From Betaproteobacteria bacterium UBA2592 (lineage in GTDB: Bacteria; Pseudomonadota; Gammaproteobacteria; Burkholderiales; Rhodocyclaceae): a DNA stretch of 64,000 nucleotides. Each line of letters starts with the position of its first letter. Position 1 is the first letter of the stretch. The position numbers and the translations under genes are program-made. Below the pieces are notes generated by a model. It saw only the letters and a list, made by a program, of their open reading frames with translations, did not search any database and had not been told where the DNA came from. The stretch is taken from positions 1 to 64,000 of the forward strand of contig DDKS01000033.1 in the NCBI GenBank assembly GCA_002340095.1. The letters are read 5' to 3'. Positions 54,069-64,000 of this stretch are shown here, piece after piece.

Positions 54069-55025
54069 ATGACGAGCCTGTATGTGGACCGCAGGAATGT
54101 GTGTCTGAAATCCGACGGGGAGGCGCTGGTCTTCTCGGAGAATGGGGAGCGCATCGGCACGGTGCCGCTCCACCCCCTTTCCCGGGTGTTCCTGCGTGGA
54201 GATGTGCAGCTTTCGGCCAGCTTGCTGGGCAAGTTCGGGGAGCATGGTATCGGCGTGGTGGTGCTCTCTGGCCGCAAGGGCACGCCCACCTTGATGCTGG
54301 GCCGCCCCCACAATGACGCGGCGCGGCGCATTGCCCAGTACCGCCTGTCCCTGGACCCGGTTTTCTGCCTGGGCTTTTCCCGGGCCATCGTCACGGCAAA
54401 ACTCCAGGGCCAGCTGGAGCTGGTGCGGGAGCGGCGCGATGCTTCGCCTCAGCATCGCTATCCCCTTTCCCTGTGCGAGCGGCGCATCGCGGGCATGATC
54501 GGCCAGGTGGATGCGCAGACCGACATCGCTGCCTTGCGGGGGCTGGAGGGGGCGGCCGCTGCCGCTTATTTCGAGGCGCTGACCGAAATACTGCCGGCGT
54601 CCCTGGGGTTTCATGGGCGCAATCGCCAGCCGCCCCGGGACCCGGTGAACGCGGCCCTTTCCCTGACTTATACCTTGCTGCATTCGGAGGCGGTACTGGC
54701 TTTGTACGGTGCGGGTCTGGATCCCTTCATCGGCTTTTATCACGCCCTGGATTTCGGCCGGGAGTCGCTCGCTTGCGATGTCATGGAGGCGCTGCGGCCC
54801 CAGGCGGACAGGTTTGTGCTGGAGTTGTTCCGCAAGTTGGTCTTGCGGGCCGAGGATTTTTCCCGGGTCGATGGGGCCTGCCTGCTGGGCAAGGCGGGTC
54901 GATCGAGGTTTTATGGGGCGTACGAGAGCCGCGCCGAGCATTTCCGCCGGGAACTGGAATTTGCGGTGCGGGATGTGGTGCAGGCACTGGCCCCTGCGGG
55001 CGTCGAGGGGGAAGCCGGGGCTTGA
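54069..55025 (+). CDS. cas1: Cas1 integrase
   Basis: The spacer-integration nuclease. The 318-residue protein has the N-terminal beta domain MTSLYVDRRNVCLKSDGEAL and the helical catalytic domain. Metal-binding residues are visible as E in LLHSEAVLALYGAGLDP, H in FIGFYHALDFGRE and D/E in LACDVMEALRP. AAAGGAG lies eight bases before ATG. It is encoded between two cas2 genes. No reverse transcriptase fusion is present, so acquisition from RNA is not indicated. Confidence 0.95.
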   Translation: MTSLYVDRRNVCLKSDGEALVFSENGERIGTVPLHPLSRVFLRGDVQLSASLLGKFGEHGIGVVVLSGRKGTPTLMLGRPHNDAARRIAQYRLSLDPVFCLGFSRAIVTAKLQGQLELVRERRDASPQHRYPLSLCERRIAGMIGQVDAQTDIAALRGLEGAAAAAYFEALTEILPASLGFHGRNRQPPRDPVNAALSLTYTLLHSEAVLALYGAGLDPFIGFYHALDFGRESLACDVMEALRPQADRFVLELFRKLVLRAEDFSRVDGACLLGKAGRSRFYGAYESRAEHFRRELEFAVRDVVQALAPAGVEGEAGA

Positions 55026-55027
55026 TC

Positions 55028-55363
55028 ATGGATGAATGGGTGATCGGCTATGACATCACCTGCCCCCGCCGCCTGCAGCGGGTGCACCGGGCCATGGTGA
55101 ATGTGGCCACTCCCATCGAATACAGCATTTTCCTGTTCATCGGCAGCGAAAGGCGGCTGGAGCGCTGCCTCGATGGGATCGAGGCCTTGCTCGATGCGCG
55201 GACGGACGATGTGCGCTGTTATCGCCTGCCGGCCCGTGGCCTGCAGGAGCGCCTGGGCCGGGCTACGTTGCCGGAGGGGATTCAGTGGACGGGCTTGCCT
55301 GCTGGCCTGGGGTTTGGCACGGTGAGCGGCGAGGGGGAGGAGCGCTTGGCAGGCGGCGGCTGA
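55028..55363 (+). CDS. Cas2-like protein, second copy
   Basis: A 111-residue second Cas2-family protein, starting three bases after the cas1 stop. It has WVIGYDITCPRRLQRVHRAM, with the conserved aspartate, and IEYSIFLFIGSERRLERCLDG, then RCYRLPARG. It is clearly different from the first copy in sequence and has a longer glycine-rich tail. It may replace or pair with the first copy in the Cas1-Cas2 complex, or act separately as a nuclease. Confidence 0.85.
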   Translation: MDEWVIGYDITCPRRLQRVHRAMVNVATPIEYSIFLFIGSERRLERCLDGIEALLDARTDDVRCYRLPARGLQERLGRATLPEGIQWTGLPAGLGFGTVSGEGEERLAGGG

Positions 55364-55443
55364 AAGACGGTTGCGACGAACCGGGCAGGAATCTGGAGGG
55401 GCTGGCGCGGTGGCTGGCCGCCCCCGCGCCAGGATGGGTTGGC

Positions 55444-58062
<2,619 letters not shown>

Positions 58063-58108
58063 GGCAGATGCCTGTCGGATTCGGTAAAGGACGAAATTCT
58101 ACAAAGAA

Positions 58109-58133
58109 AAGCCCGCCGACGGGCGGCGGGCTT
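58109..58133 (-). terminator. Terminator of the UgpB-like gene
   Basis: AAGCCCGCCG pairs perfectly with CGGCGGGCTT around a 5-base loop. On the minus strand it is followed by TTCTTTG. It lies between the UgpB-like gene and alaS and separates their transcripts. Confidence 0.85.
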
Positions 58134-58152
58134 GAATCGAAGCGAAATTCGA

Positions 58153-59454
58153 TCAGAATGCCACGACCTTCTTCAGGGCGGGCTTGGCCGCGAGAACCGA
58201 GTTGCCCCGGCTCACCGCCGTGTCGAGGGCTGCCTTGGCCGGCTTCTTGTCGGCCCAGACCTGTTCCAGTTCCTCGTCGACGATCATGCGCACCGGCTCC
58301 AGGGTGGAGATGCGCAAGGGTTGGGCCGCCCCCTTGCCCTGCAAGGAGGCATAGGCCACATCGAGCACCTGCTCCTCGTCCTTGGGCAACTGGGCCTTGA
58401 GGGCCTTGCGGGCGGTGTCGGTGAGCGGCAGGAAGCCCCCGACCCGGGCCAGGTCCATCTGGGTTTCCGGCGCCAGGATGAAACGCACGAAGCGGGCCAC
58501 AGCTTTGTACTCCTGGGGTTTGTAGCCACCGCCGATCCAGATGGAGGCGCCCCCCGCCAGGGTGTGCCGGGGACCGCCGTAGATGTCTTCGTGATACGGC
58601 AGCGGGGCCACCCCGAGTTCGACACCGGGCGCCTCGCGCAAATAGCTGGCCGCCCAGGAATCGGAAGTGAGCATGGCGCACTCGTTCTTGTGGAAGTATT
58701 CATCGGCCTCGTTGGTGCGGCCTACATTGTGGAAGTAGCCGGCCTTGTGCCAGGTGGCGAGCATGGCCACGTGTTTGACCTGGGGCAGGCCGTTGAAGCC
58801 CAGCTCACCCTTCTTGTCGGCCACCGGCACGCCGGAGACGGAGCTGACGTTGTCGATGTGGACCCACACCGGCCAGGAGGAGGTGTAGGGACAGGTGATG
58901 CCACGGTCCACCATCACCCCGGCCATGTCCTGCATCTGCCGCCAGGTGCGGGGCGGCTGCTCGGGATCGAGGCCGGCCTTGCGGAAGATGCGCTTGTTGT
59001 AGAACAGGACGGGGGTGGAAAAGGCCACAGGCAGGGCCACGGGTTTGTTCTTGCTCTCGCCGACCCAGAGATCGGTGGAGAGGTCCTTGGGGGCCAGGGG
59101 TTCCCGGGTTTCCTTCATGAGCTGGTGCAGGGGCTTGAAGCTGGCCTGATTGACCACGAAGTTGGCCACGGTCTCGGTGGTGGCCAGGTTCAGATGGGCC
59201 GGCTTGCCATGGGCTTCGGCATGGATGAGGTTGATGCGCACATCCTTGTTCTGGCTGTTGAAACGCTCCACCAGGGCAGCCAGACGCTCGGCATTGCTGC
59301 GCGCCAGCTGATGGGCAAAGGTGATCTCGGTGACTGCGGGCGCCTTCTCGGGCGCGGCCCCCTTGCGGGCGGGCGCCTTGGCACTGGACGCCAGCGCTCC
59401 CCCCGAGAGGGAGAGCATCAAAGCCAGCACGAGGGGGTGGAACTTGCAGCGCAT
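58153..59454 (-). CDS. UgpB-like ABC transporter substrate-binding protein (orphan)
   Basis: A 433-residue periplasmic binding protein with a signal peptide (LALMLSLSGGALA-SS). Strong resemblance to UgpB, the sn-glycerol-3-phosphate binder: FSTPVLFYNKRIFRKAGLDP and PEQPPRTWRQM, GGASIWIGGGY, GFLPLTDTARKAL and IVDEELEQVW near the end. No permease or ATPase genes are next to it, so it either serves transporter genes elsewhere or has another role. ATG at 59454 was chosen from the signal peptide and GGAG upstream; TATAAT lies at 59485-59490 on this strand. Confidence 0.88.
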   Translation of the reverse strand: MRCKFHPLVLALMLSLSGGALASSAKAPARKGAAPEKAPAVTEITFAHQLARSNAERLAALVERFNSQNKDVRINLIHAEAHGKPAHLNLATTETVANFVVNQASFKPLHQLMKETREPLAPKDLSTDLWVGESKNKPVALPVAFSTPVLFYNKRIFRKAGLDPEQPPRTWRQMQDMAGVMVDRGITCPYTSSWPVWVHIDNVSSVSGVPVADKKGELGFNGLPQVKHVAMLATWHKAGYFHNVGRTNEADEYFHKNECAMLTSDSWAASYLREAPGVELGVAPLPYHEDIYGGPRHTLAGGASIWIGGGYKPQEYKAVARFVRFILAPETQMDLARVGGFLPLTDTARKALKAQLPKDEEQVLDVAYASLQGKGAAQPLRISTLEPVRMIVDEELEQVWADKKPAKAALDTAVSRGNSVLAAKPALKKVVAF

Positions 59455-59595
59455 GGGGAAACTCCTGGGTAATACAAAGGTCTGATTATACTGCTGCAAA
59501 TCCGGCTTTGCCGTCTTTCCCGATACTTCGCCATCCATGGAAAACCCCTGCAACGGCTCCCCCGGCATCGTGGGAATGTGGGAAAATCGCGGCTC

Positions 59596-60036
59596 ATGAA
59601 ACGATCGTTCCCCCTGCTGGGCTTTCTGGCCCTTGCCCTGCCCCTGACCGGCTGCGACCAGTTGAGCAGCAGGATGGGCCTGGAAGACCCGGCAAAGAAG
59701 GAAGCCCGCCTCGATGCGGAAGGCCGTGCGGTGGGCAGCGGTTGCCGTCACTCGGGCCGGGCCATCGAGGATTGCTACTCCATCTACACCTGGCTGCCCA
59801 AGGAATCGGTCTTTGCCGGCTGGCGGGAGATGGACGAGTACATGCGGGAGAACAAGCTGGAGACGGTGGCGCCCCAACTGCCGCCACCGCCCCCTCCCGA
59901 AACCACCAAGCGCAAGAAGAAGTCAAACGCCACGCCGGCTGCGGCGGAAACCGCCGCGCCCAGCCCGGACAAGCCGCCGGAGCCGGCCAGCCCGCCCGCT
60001 GCCGAGCAACCCGCCGGTGCAGCCGGCAAGACCTGA
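59596..60036 (+). CDS. Predicted lipoprotein with proline/alanine-rich tail
   Basis: A 146-residue protein with a lipobox signal peptide (LALALPLTGC, cysteine near residue 22). The mature N-terminal part reads SGCRHSGRAIEDCYSIYTWLPKE and REMDEYMRENKLETV, a compact domain with two cysteines. The tail from about residue 95 is low-complexity (PPPPPPETTKRKKKSN, then Ala/Pro). No family named. It is 55 bases upstream of rhlE. Confidence 0.7.
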   Translation: MKRSFPLLGFLALALPLTGCDQLSSRMGLEDPAKKEARLDAEGRAVGSGCRHSGRAIEDCYSIYTWLPKESVFAGWREMDEYMRENKLETVAPQLPPPPPPETTKRKKKSNATPAAAETAAPSPDKPPEPASPPAAEQPAGAAGKT

Positions 60037-60077
60037 TCCCTGTCGCCCCCGGCGCCGGCTGAAGCGCCCCAGGCACC

Positions 60078-60083
60078 TATAAT
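60078..60083 (+). promoter_or_regulatory. Candidate -10 box very close to the rhlE start
   Basis: A perfect TATAAT ends only eight bases before the rhlE ATG. If used, transcription would start at or near the ATG, giving a leaderless or nearly leaderless mRNA. No good -35 is present and no ribosome site lies between box and ATG. Confidence 0.4.
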
Positions 60084-60091
60084 CCCCGCCC

Positions 60092-61537
60092 ATGACCGAC
60101 ACCACATCCCCCACCGGCCAGACATCCGCAGACATCACCTTCGCCAGCCTGGGCCTCGCCCCCGAACTGCTCAGGGCCATCAGCGAAGCCGGCTACTCCC
60201 GCCCCACCCCGATCCAGGCCCAGGCCATTCCCCTGGTGCTGTCCGGCAAGGACATCATGGGCGGCGCCCAGACCGGCACCGGCAAGACGGCGGCTTTCAC
60301 CTTGCCCATCCTGCAGCGCATCCTGCCCTTTGCCACCAGCAGCCCCTCGCCGGCCAGGCACCCGGTGCGCGCCCTGATCCTCGCCCCAACCCGGGAACTG
60401 GCCCTGCAGGTGTTCGAATCGGTCAGGACCTACAGCAAATACACCCCCTTGCGCGCCCTGTGCGCCTATGGCGGCGTCGACATCAAGCCGCAGATCGCCG
60501 AGTTGAAGAAGGGGGTGGAGATTCTGGTCGCCACGCCCGGACGGCTGCTGGACCATGTGGAACAGAAAACGGTCAGTTTCGGCTCGGTCCAGGCCCTGGT
60601 CCTCGACGAGGCCGACCGGATGCTGGACATGGGCTTCATCCCCGACATCAAGCGCATCCTCAACCTGCTGCCGGCCCAGCGCCAGAGCCTGTTGTTCTCG
60701 GCCACCTTCTCCGACGAAATCAAGCGTCTGGCCGACTCCATGCTCAAGGCCCCGACTCTGGTGGAAGTGGCCCGGCGTAACCAGGTGTCGGACACCATCA
60801 CCCACCGGGTGCATCCGGTTTCCGAATATGGCAAGCGACACCTGCTGACCCGGCTGCTCAAATCCGGGGAGATCGGCCAGTGCATCGTGTTTACCCGCAC
60901 CAAGCAGGGCTGTTCCCGCCTGGCCCGGGAGCTGCAGCGATCCGGCATCCACGCCGACGCCATCCACGGCGACAAAAGCCAGCTGGAGCGGATCAAGGCC
61001 CTGGAAGACTTCAAGTCCGGTGCCACCACAGTGCTGGTGGCCACCGATGTGGCCGCCCGCGGCCTGGACATCGAGGAACTGCCCCACGTCATCAACTACG
61101 AACTGCCCCACACCCCGGAAGACTACGTGCACCGCATCGGCCGCACCGGCCGCGCGGGCAAGCAGGGCAATGCGGTTTCCCTGGTCACGGCAGCCGAAGT
61201 GGCCTATCTGGTGGACATCGAGAAGCTGATCAAGAAGGAAATCGAGCAGGTGGTGGTGCCGGGCTTCGAGCCCGACCCGGAGTACGAATACCCCCCGGGC
61301 CACAAGAAGAAGCGCGCGGCACCGCCTCCCAAGGCCCCCCTGGCCGACCGCCCAGCCCGGCCCGAACGCCACGGCGGCAAGCGCGCCCAGGTGGCGGCGG
61401 ACGGCTTCGACTTCTCCTTGCCCTACCAGCCCCGGGGCGAAATCCCCGACTCGCCCCAGGCGCCCGCCCGGGAGGTGCCCCACAAGCCCGTCAAGGTGGT
61501 GGCCGCCCTGCTCGGCGGCCTGGGCCGCAAGGCCTGA
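60092..61537 (+). CDS. rhlE: DEAD-box ATP-dependent RNA helicase RhlE
   Basis: An RNA helicase for ribosome assembly and RNA turnover. The 481-residue protein carries all motifs: Q motif (YSRPTPIQAQAIP), AQTGTGKT, APTRELALQ, LDEADRMLDMGF, FSATFSDEIK, and HRIGRTGRAGKQG. The C-terminal 110 residues are basic and proline-rich (PPGHKKKRAAPPPKAP), as in RhlE. An alternative downstream start is possible if the TATAAT at 60078 is the true promoter. Confidence 0.95.
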   Translation: MTDTTSPTGQTSADITFASLGLAPELLRAISEAGYSRPTPIQAQAIPLVLSGKDIMGGAQTGTGKTAAFTLPILQRILPFATSSPSPARHPVRALILAPTRELALQVFESVRTYSKYTPLRALCAYGGVDIKPQIAELKKGVEILVATPGRLLDHVEQKTVSFGSVQALVLDEADRMLDMGFIPDIKRILNLLPAQRQSLLFSATFSDEIKRLADSMLKAPTLVEVARRNQVSDTITHRVHPVSEYGKRHLLTRLLKSGEIGQCIVFTRTKQGCSRLARELQRSGIHADAIHGDKSQLERIKALEDFKSGATTVLVATDVAARGLDIEELPHVINYELPHTPEDYVHRIGRTGRAGKQGNAVSLVTAAEVAYLVDIEKLIKKEIEQVVVPGFEPDPEYEYPPGHKKKRAAPPPKAPLADRPARPERHGGKRAQVAADGFDFSLPYQPRGEIPDSPQAPAREVPHKPVKVVAALLGGLGRKA

Positions 61538-61566
61538 AGCCGGCAAGCCCGCGTTGGCCCCCCGCC

Positions 61567-61589
61567 AACGCCCCGCTCAGGGGCGTTTT
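61567..61589 (+). terminator. rhlE terminator
   Basis: AACGCCCC pairs with GGGGCGTT around GCTCA, followed by TT, between the convergent rhlE and PP2C genes. Confidence 0.8.
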
Positions 61590-62362
61590 GCAGGGGGCCA
61601 CACGGCGGGCGCCTTCGGCTCGTCAATGAATTTGAGCAGGGCAACGGAGATGTTGTCACCCTCGCCCGCGCTCCGGGCCCGGGCCATGTCGATCAGGCGT
61701 GCGGCCACTTCCCGGGCTGTACCGGTGCTGAGCAGGGCGCCCAGTTCCTCCTCGCTGAAGTAGGCCCAGAGGCCGTCGGAGCAGAGCAGCAGGCTGTCGC
61801 CGCCGCGCAGGCGCTCGGCACCGCCGAATTCGACCCGGGGCTCATCCCGCCCGCCAAGGGAGGTGAGCAGGATGTTCTTGTTGGGATGGGTTTCGGCATC
61901 CTCGGGCGAGATGCGGCCAAGCCGGACCAGATGTTCCACATACGAATGGTCGATGGTGCGGGTCTGCAGGTGCACGCCACGGAAGTGGTACAGACGGCTG
62001 TCGCCGCAATGGGCCCAGACGGCCCGCGCCCCGGGCAGGAGCAACACGGCCACGGCCGTGCTGTGAGGGTCCTTCTCGTTGATGAAGCGCGAGGCCTTGA
62101 TCATGGTGTGCGCTTCGAGCAGGCTGGCCTGGAGCAGGTGCTGGGGGCTCTCGCTCGTGCCCCAGTGCTGGAAGTTGGTGCTCAGGGTATGGATGACCTG
62201 TTCGGCCGCCAGGGCCCCGCCCGTATGCCCGCCCATGCCGTCGGCGACAACGGCCAGGGCAAGCCCGGCCTGCCGGGCGTGCCCCACGAGGGCCACCCGG
62301 TCCTGCTGTTCCTTGCGGTCGCCCTGGTGCTGGGCAATGCAGGCATCCAGCTTCAAAGCCAT
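61577..62362 (-). CDS. PP2C-family protein serine/threonine phosphatase
   Basis: A 261-residue metal-dependent phosphatase. Motifs in order: D in CIAQHQGDRKEQQDRV, AVVADGMGGHTGG with the metal aspartate, AHCGDSRLYHFRG near 115, LLCSDGLWAYFSEEEL near 190, and GEGDNISVALLKF. The ending overlaps the rhlE terminator region. The partner kinase is not in the window; type VI secretion or FHA-linked Ser/Thr signalling is usual for such proteins. Confidence 0.92.
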   Translation of the reverse strand: MALKLDACIAQHQGDRKEQQDRVALVGHARQAGLALAVVADGMGGHTGGALAAEQVIHTLSTNFQHWGTSESPQHLLQASLLEAHTMIKASRFINEKDPHSTAVAVLLLPGARAVWAHCGDSRLYHFRGVHLQTRTIDHSYVEHLVRLGRISPEDAETHPNKNILLTSLGGRDEPRVEFGGAERLRGGDSLLLCSDGLWAYFSEEELGALLSTGTAREVAARLIDMARARSAGEGDNISVALLKFIDEPKAPAVWPPAKRP

Positions 62363-62404
62363 TTTTCCCTCCCGGCGCGGGAGGCCGGCGCAAAAGACAT
62401 GGGC

Positions 62405-62710
62405 CTAGCGGGAGAAGGCGGCCCGGACTTCCTGGGGACGCTTGAGGTGCGCGCTCTTGAGGGGGTTGCGCTCGATGTAGACCCGGTGGGCCGCCACGAC
62501 GATGGCGTGCACATCCTCGCTGGAGAGCTGGGGAAAGTTCTCGCGCAGCACCCGGAAGGCCAGGTGTTCGAGGGAATGCCCGCCCCAGCCGGCGCTGGGG
62601 TCGAAAAAAGGCTCGATCATGACGTAGGCGCTGTCGAAGATCTCGCGCAACTGCTTGTTCTGGCGTCGGTCGGGTTGAGGGATGACGGAAGCTTCGGTAG
62701 GTGCGGTCAC
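62405..62710 (-). CDS. Hypothetical protein
   Basis: A 101-residue soluble protein of no recognised family, lying 42 bases upstream of the PP2C gene on the same strand. It contains IFDSAYVMIEPFFDPSAGWG, SLEHLAFRVLRENFPQLS and a helical C-terminal half with VHAIVVAAHRVYIERNP. The composition is that of a normal folded protein, so I treat it as real and probably cotranscribed with the phosphatase. Confidence 0.65.
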   Translation of the reverse strand: MTAPTEASVIPQPDRRQNKQLREIFDSAYVMIEPFFDPSAGWGGHSLEHLAFRVLRENFPQLSSEDVHAIVVAAHRVYIERNPLKSAHLKRPQEVRAAFSR

Positions 62711-62744
62711 GGCTCAATTCCTGAAAAGATGTTTCGCGGCCATT

Positions 62745-63635
62745 CTAGACCATCGCATCGGGCTGTTCATGAAAGCGCTCGAGGATTTCGTCAGCGAATT
62801 CGGGCAGCGCATCGTCGTGGAGGCCCAGCTCGGCCAGCACATCGCCCTGGATCTGCAGCCATTCGGGGTTCTCCACCCGCTGCTCGCGGCAATGCAGCTC
62901 CATGGCCAGCTGCAGGATAGCCACCATGGTGCGGGAGGCATGCATGCCCATGCCGGCGATGTCGTGATGACAGCGCACCGCGTCGCAGATGAAGGCCGGC
63001 AGGGACCAGTGGCGGGCCACCAGATAGCCGACGGCGCAGTGGTCCAGATTGAATTTCCGGTCCTCCTCCTGCAGGTCGACCCAGCGGCCCGCGTCGCCCA
63101 GGTGCATTTCCTTGCAGTAGGTGGAAAAGCGCTGCATCAGCACCGGCACGCCGCAGTCGTGGAACATGCCGGCCAGGTAGGCCTGGTCGGGAAAGATGTT
63201 GCACACGGACACCCGGTCGTCGGCAATCAGCATGGCCAGCTGCGCCACCGCCTGGGAGCGGGCCCAGAAGCTTTCGTAGGCCAGGCGGTTGGCCTTGATC
63301 TCCGTGGCGCTGGTGAGGACCACGGCCTGTACCAGATTGAAGGTTTCCTTCACGCCCAGGGCGTGGATGATCTGCTCGACGCTCTCGAAGGGGTGATGCT
63401 GGCGGTAGGCAACGCTCTTGACGGCCTTGAAGAGCAGGGCCGTCACCCCCGGGTCCTGGGTGATGATCCGGGCCAGGGCACGCACGTCGAACTCGCGGCG
63501 GTTGAGCAGGCGGCGCAGTTCTTCGAGCACCCGGGGCTGGGGGGGAATCTTCACGCCCCGGTCCAGGACGAAGCGGAGCCGGGCGGCTTCATCGGGCGCC
63601 AGGCTGGCGAGGATTTCCGACAGGGGAACGCTCAT
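62745..63635 (-). CDS. HDOD-domain signalling protein
   Basis: A 296-residue cytoplasmic protein made mostly of one HDOD domain, a catalytically altered HD relative found in two-component and second-messenger networks. The pattern includes PPQPRVLEELRRLLN, ALARIITQDPGVTALLFKAVKS, ALGVKETFNLVQAVVL, FHDCGVPVLMQRF and VGYLVARHWSLPAFICDAVRCHHD. An HD pair (FHDCG) and a later HHD are retained, so some activity cannot be excluded. It overlaps the small upstream gene by four bases. Confidence 0.88.
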   Translation of the reverse strand: MSVPLSEILASLAPDEAARLRFVLDRGVKIPPQPRVLEELRRLLNRREFDVRALARIITQDPGVTALLFKAVKSVAYRQHHPFESVEQIIHALGVKETFNLVQAVVLTSATEIKANRLAYESFWARSQAVAQLAMLIADDRVSVCNIFPDQAYLAGMFHDCGVPVLMQRFSTYCKEMHLGDAGRWVDLQEEDRKFNLDHCAVGYLVARHWSLPAFICDAVRCHHDIAGMGMHASRTMVAILQLAMELHCREQRVENPEWLQIQGDVLAELGLHDDALPEFADEILERFHEQPDAMV

Positions 63636-63814
63636 GGTGCAGAAGACTCCTCTCCCCCGGGGCCGGTTTCCCGGGCCGCCGGAGCCTGGCGCGCTGCCGC
63701 CCGCCGCCGGAGTCGCCCGTAGGTACGCAGGGACATCCAGGTGCCGATCAGGGACAGGATGGGCCCTCCCACCAGCAGGAGCTGCAGTTTCTGCTCATCA
63801 CTCAGTTCCAGCAT
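63632..63814 (-). CDS. Small membrane-anchored protein
   Basis: A 60-residue protein with one hydrophobic helix near the N-terminus (LQLLLVGGPILSLIGTWMSL) and a basic then proline/glycine-rich tail (RRRAAARQAPAARE). The start at 63814 is chosen because its stop overlaps the HDOD ATG (ATGA) and an upstream extension is not protein-like. Function unknown; it may anchor the HDOD protein. Confidence 0.6.
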   Translation of the reverse strand: MLELSDEQKLQLLLVGGPILSLIGTWMSLRTYGRLRRRAAARQAPAARETGPGGEESSAP

Positions 63815-63881
63815 GGTGCCCTTTCCTCCCGGAGAAACGAGCCGGCATTTTACCCCAGCCCCCGGCCGTGGCGGCATGGGC

Positions 63882-64000
63882 TCAGCCCTCGCGCCAGGGG
63901 GCGAACCAGCCCAGGCCCGCCCCGGTGGTGCTGGCGGGCTTGTACTCGCAGCCCACCCAGCCGGTGTAGCCCAGCTCATCGAGCCGGCGGAACAGGTAGG
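63882..64000 (-). CDS. Hydroxypyruvate isomerase-like protein, 3' end only
   Basis: The reverse strand at the window edge encodes YLFRRLDELGYTGWVGCEYK, then PASTTGAGLGWFAPWREG and a stop. This is the C-terminus of the Hyi/OtnI family of TIM-barrel isomerases, which end with GYxGWVGCEYxP...GLGW. The rest of the gene lies outside the window. Convergence or operon context cannot be judged. Confidence 0.8.
   Translation of the reverse strand, partial: YLFRRLDELGYTGWVGCEYKPASTTGAGLGWFAPWREG

Noticed and set aside
53645..54394. In-frame N-terminal extension of the PcfJ-like protein to 591 residues
   Set aside because: The extension is antisense to cas2 and cas1, is Arg/Pro-rich, and lacks family character.
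54069..55025. Reverse-transcriptase-Cas1 type acquisition
   Set aside because: Cas1 is of normal length with no RT or extra domain, and no RT gene is in the window.

Overview
The window is GC-rich chromosomal DNA from a betaproteobacterium. The conserved gene order (rpoD next to a tRNA with CAT anticodon; glyQ-glyS; lnt-corC-ybeY-phoH-miaB) and the GC-biased third positions point to the Rhodocyclales/Azospira-like part of the class. That placement is an inference from order and composition, not a database result.

Layout. 1-15347 is core: the rpoD 3' end, a tRNA (CAT), a CheY/CheC-like/PAS-GGDEF-EAL signalling trio, then a long minus-strand run (gloA, a YgjP-type metallopeptidase, plsC, gmhB, glyS, glyQ, lnt, corC, ybeY, phoH, miaB) ending at a tRNA-Met with a strong promoter. 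15330-27925 is an integrated element of about 12.6 kb in the 3' end of that tRNA-Met. It has 19-bp att repeats, a tyrosine integrase, a lipoprotein, a serine recombinase, an AntA/AntB-type antirepressor, two small genes that share a structured leader, and a complete Type I restriction-modification operon (hsdM-hsdS-hsdR) followed by a tiny membrane ORF. Just outside attR are the broken start of a second integrase, a HigBA-like toxin-antitoxin pair and a degraded IS3-type transposase fragment. This looks like scar tissue of an earlier insertion.

29507-41040 is mostly core metabolism: SDR, RibD-C/DHFR-like protein, GrpB-family protein, cytochrome c', DUF2322-like protein, purB, a glutathione S-transferase, mnmA, a possible transglutaminase-fold protein, Nudix hydrolase, ilvE, a zinc-finger protein, waaF and a phosphomannomutase. 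41291-55363 is a complete Type III-A CRISPR-Cas locus. In order: a NE0113-family CARF protein, cas10 with intact HD and GGDD motifs, csm2-csm5, csx16 (ring-nuclease family), a Can2/Card1-type CARF nuclease, cas6, a 13-repeat array whose first repeat contains the cas6 stop codon, an antisense PcfJ-like gene, then cas2-cas1-cas2. 55444-64000 returns to core genes: alaS, a lone UgpB-like binding protein, a lipoprotein, rhlE, a PP2C phosphatase, an HDOD protein and the 3' end of a hydroxypyruvate-isomerase-like gene.

How it works together. The two accessory regions are both defence islands. The tRNA-Met element brings DNA-level restriction. The CRISPR locus should sense foreign RNA, make cyclic oligoadenylate through Cas10, and route it to two CARF proteins (one a clear nuclease, one of unknown output), with Csx16 as the likely off switch. 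The most unusual points are the array fused to the cas6 reading frame with no separate leader, two different Cas2 proteins flanking Cas1, a PcfJ-like gene inside the locus, and a pair of covarying GNRA-capped leader hairpins in the tRNA-Met element.
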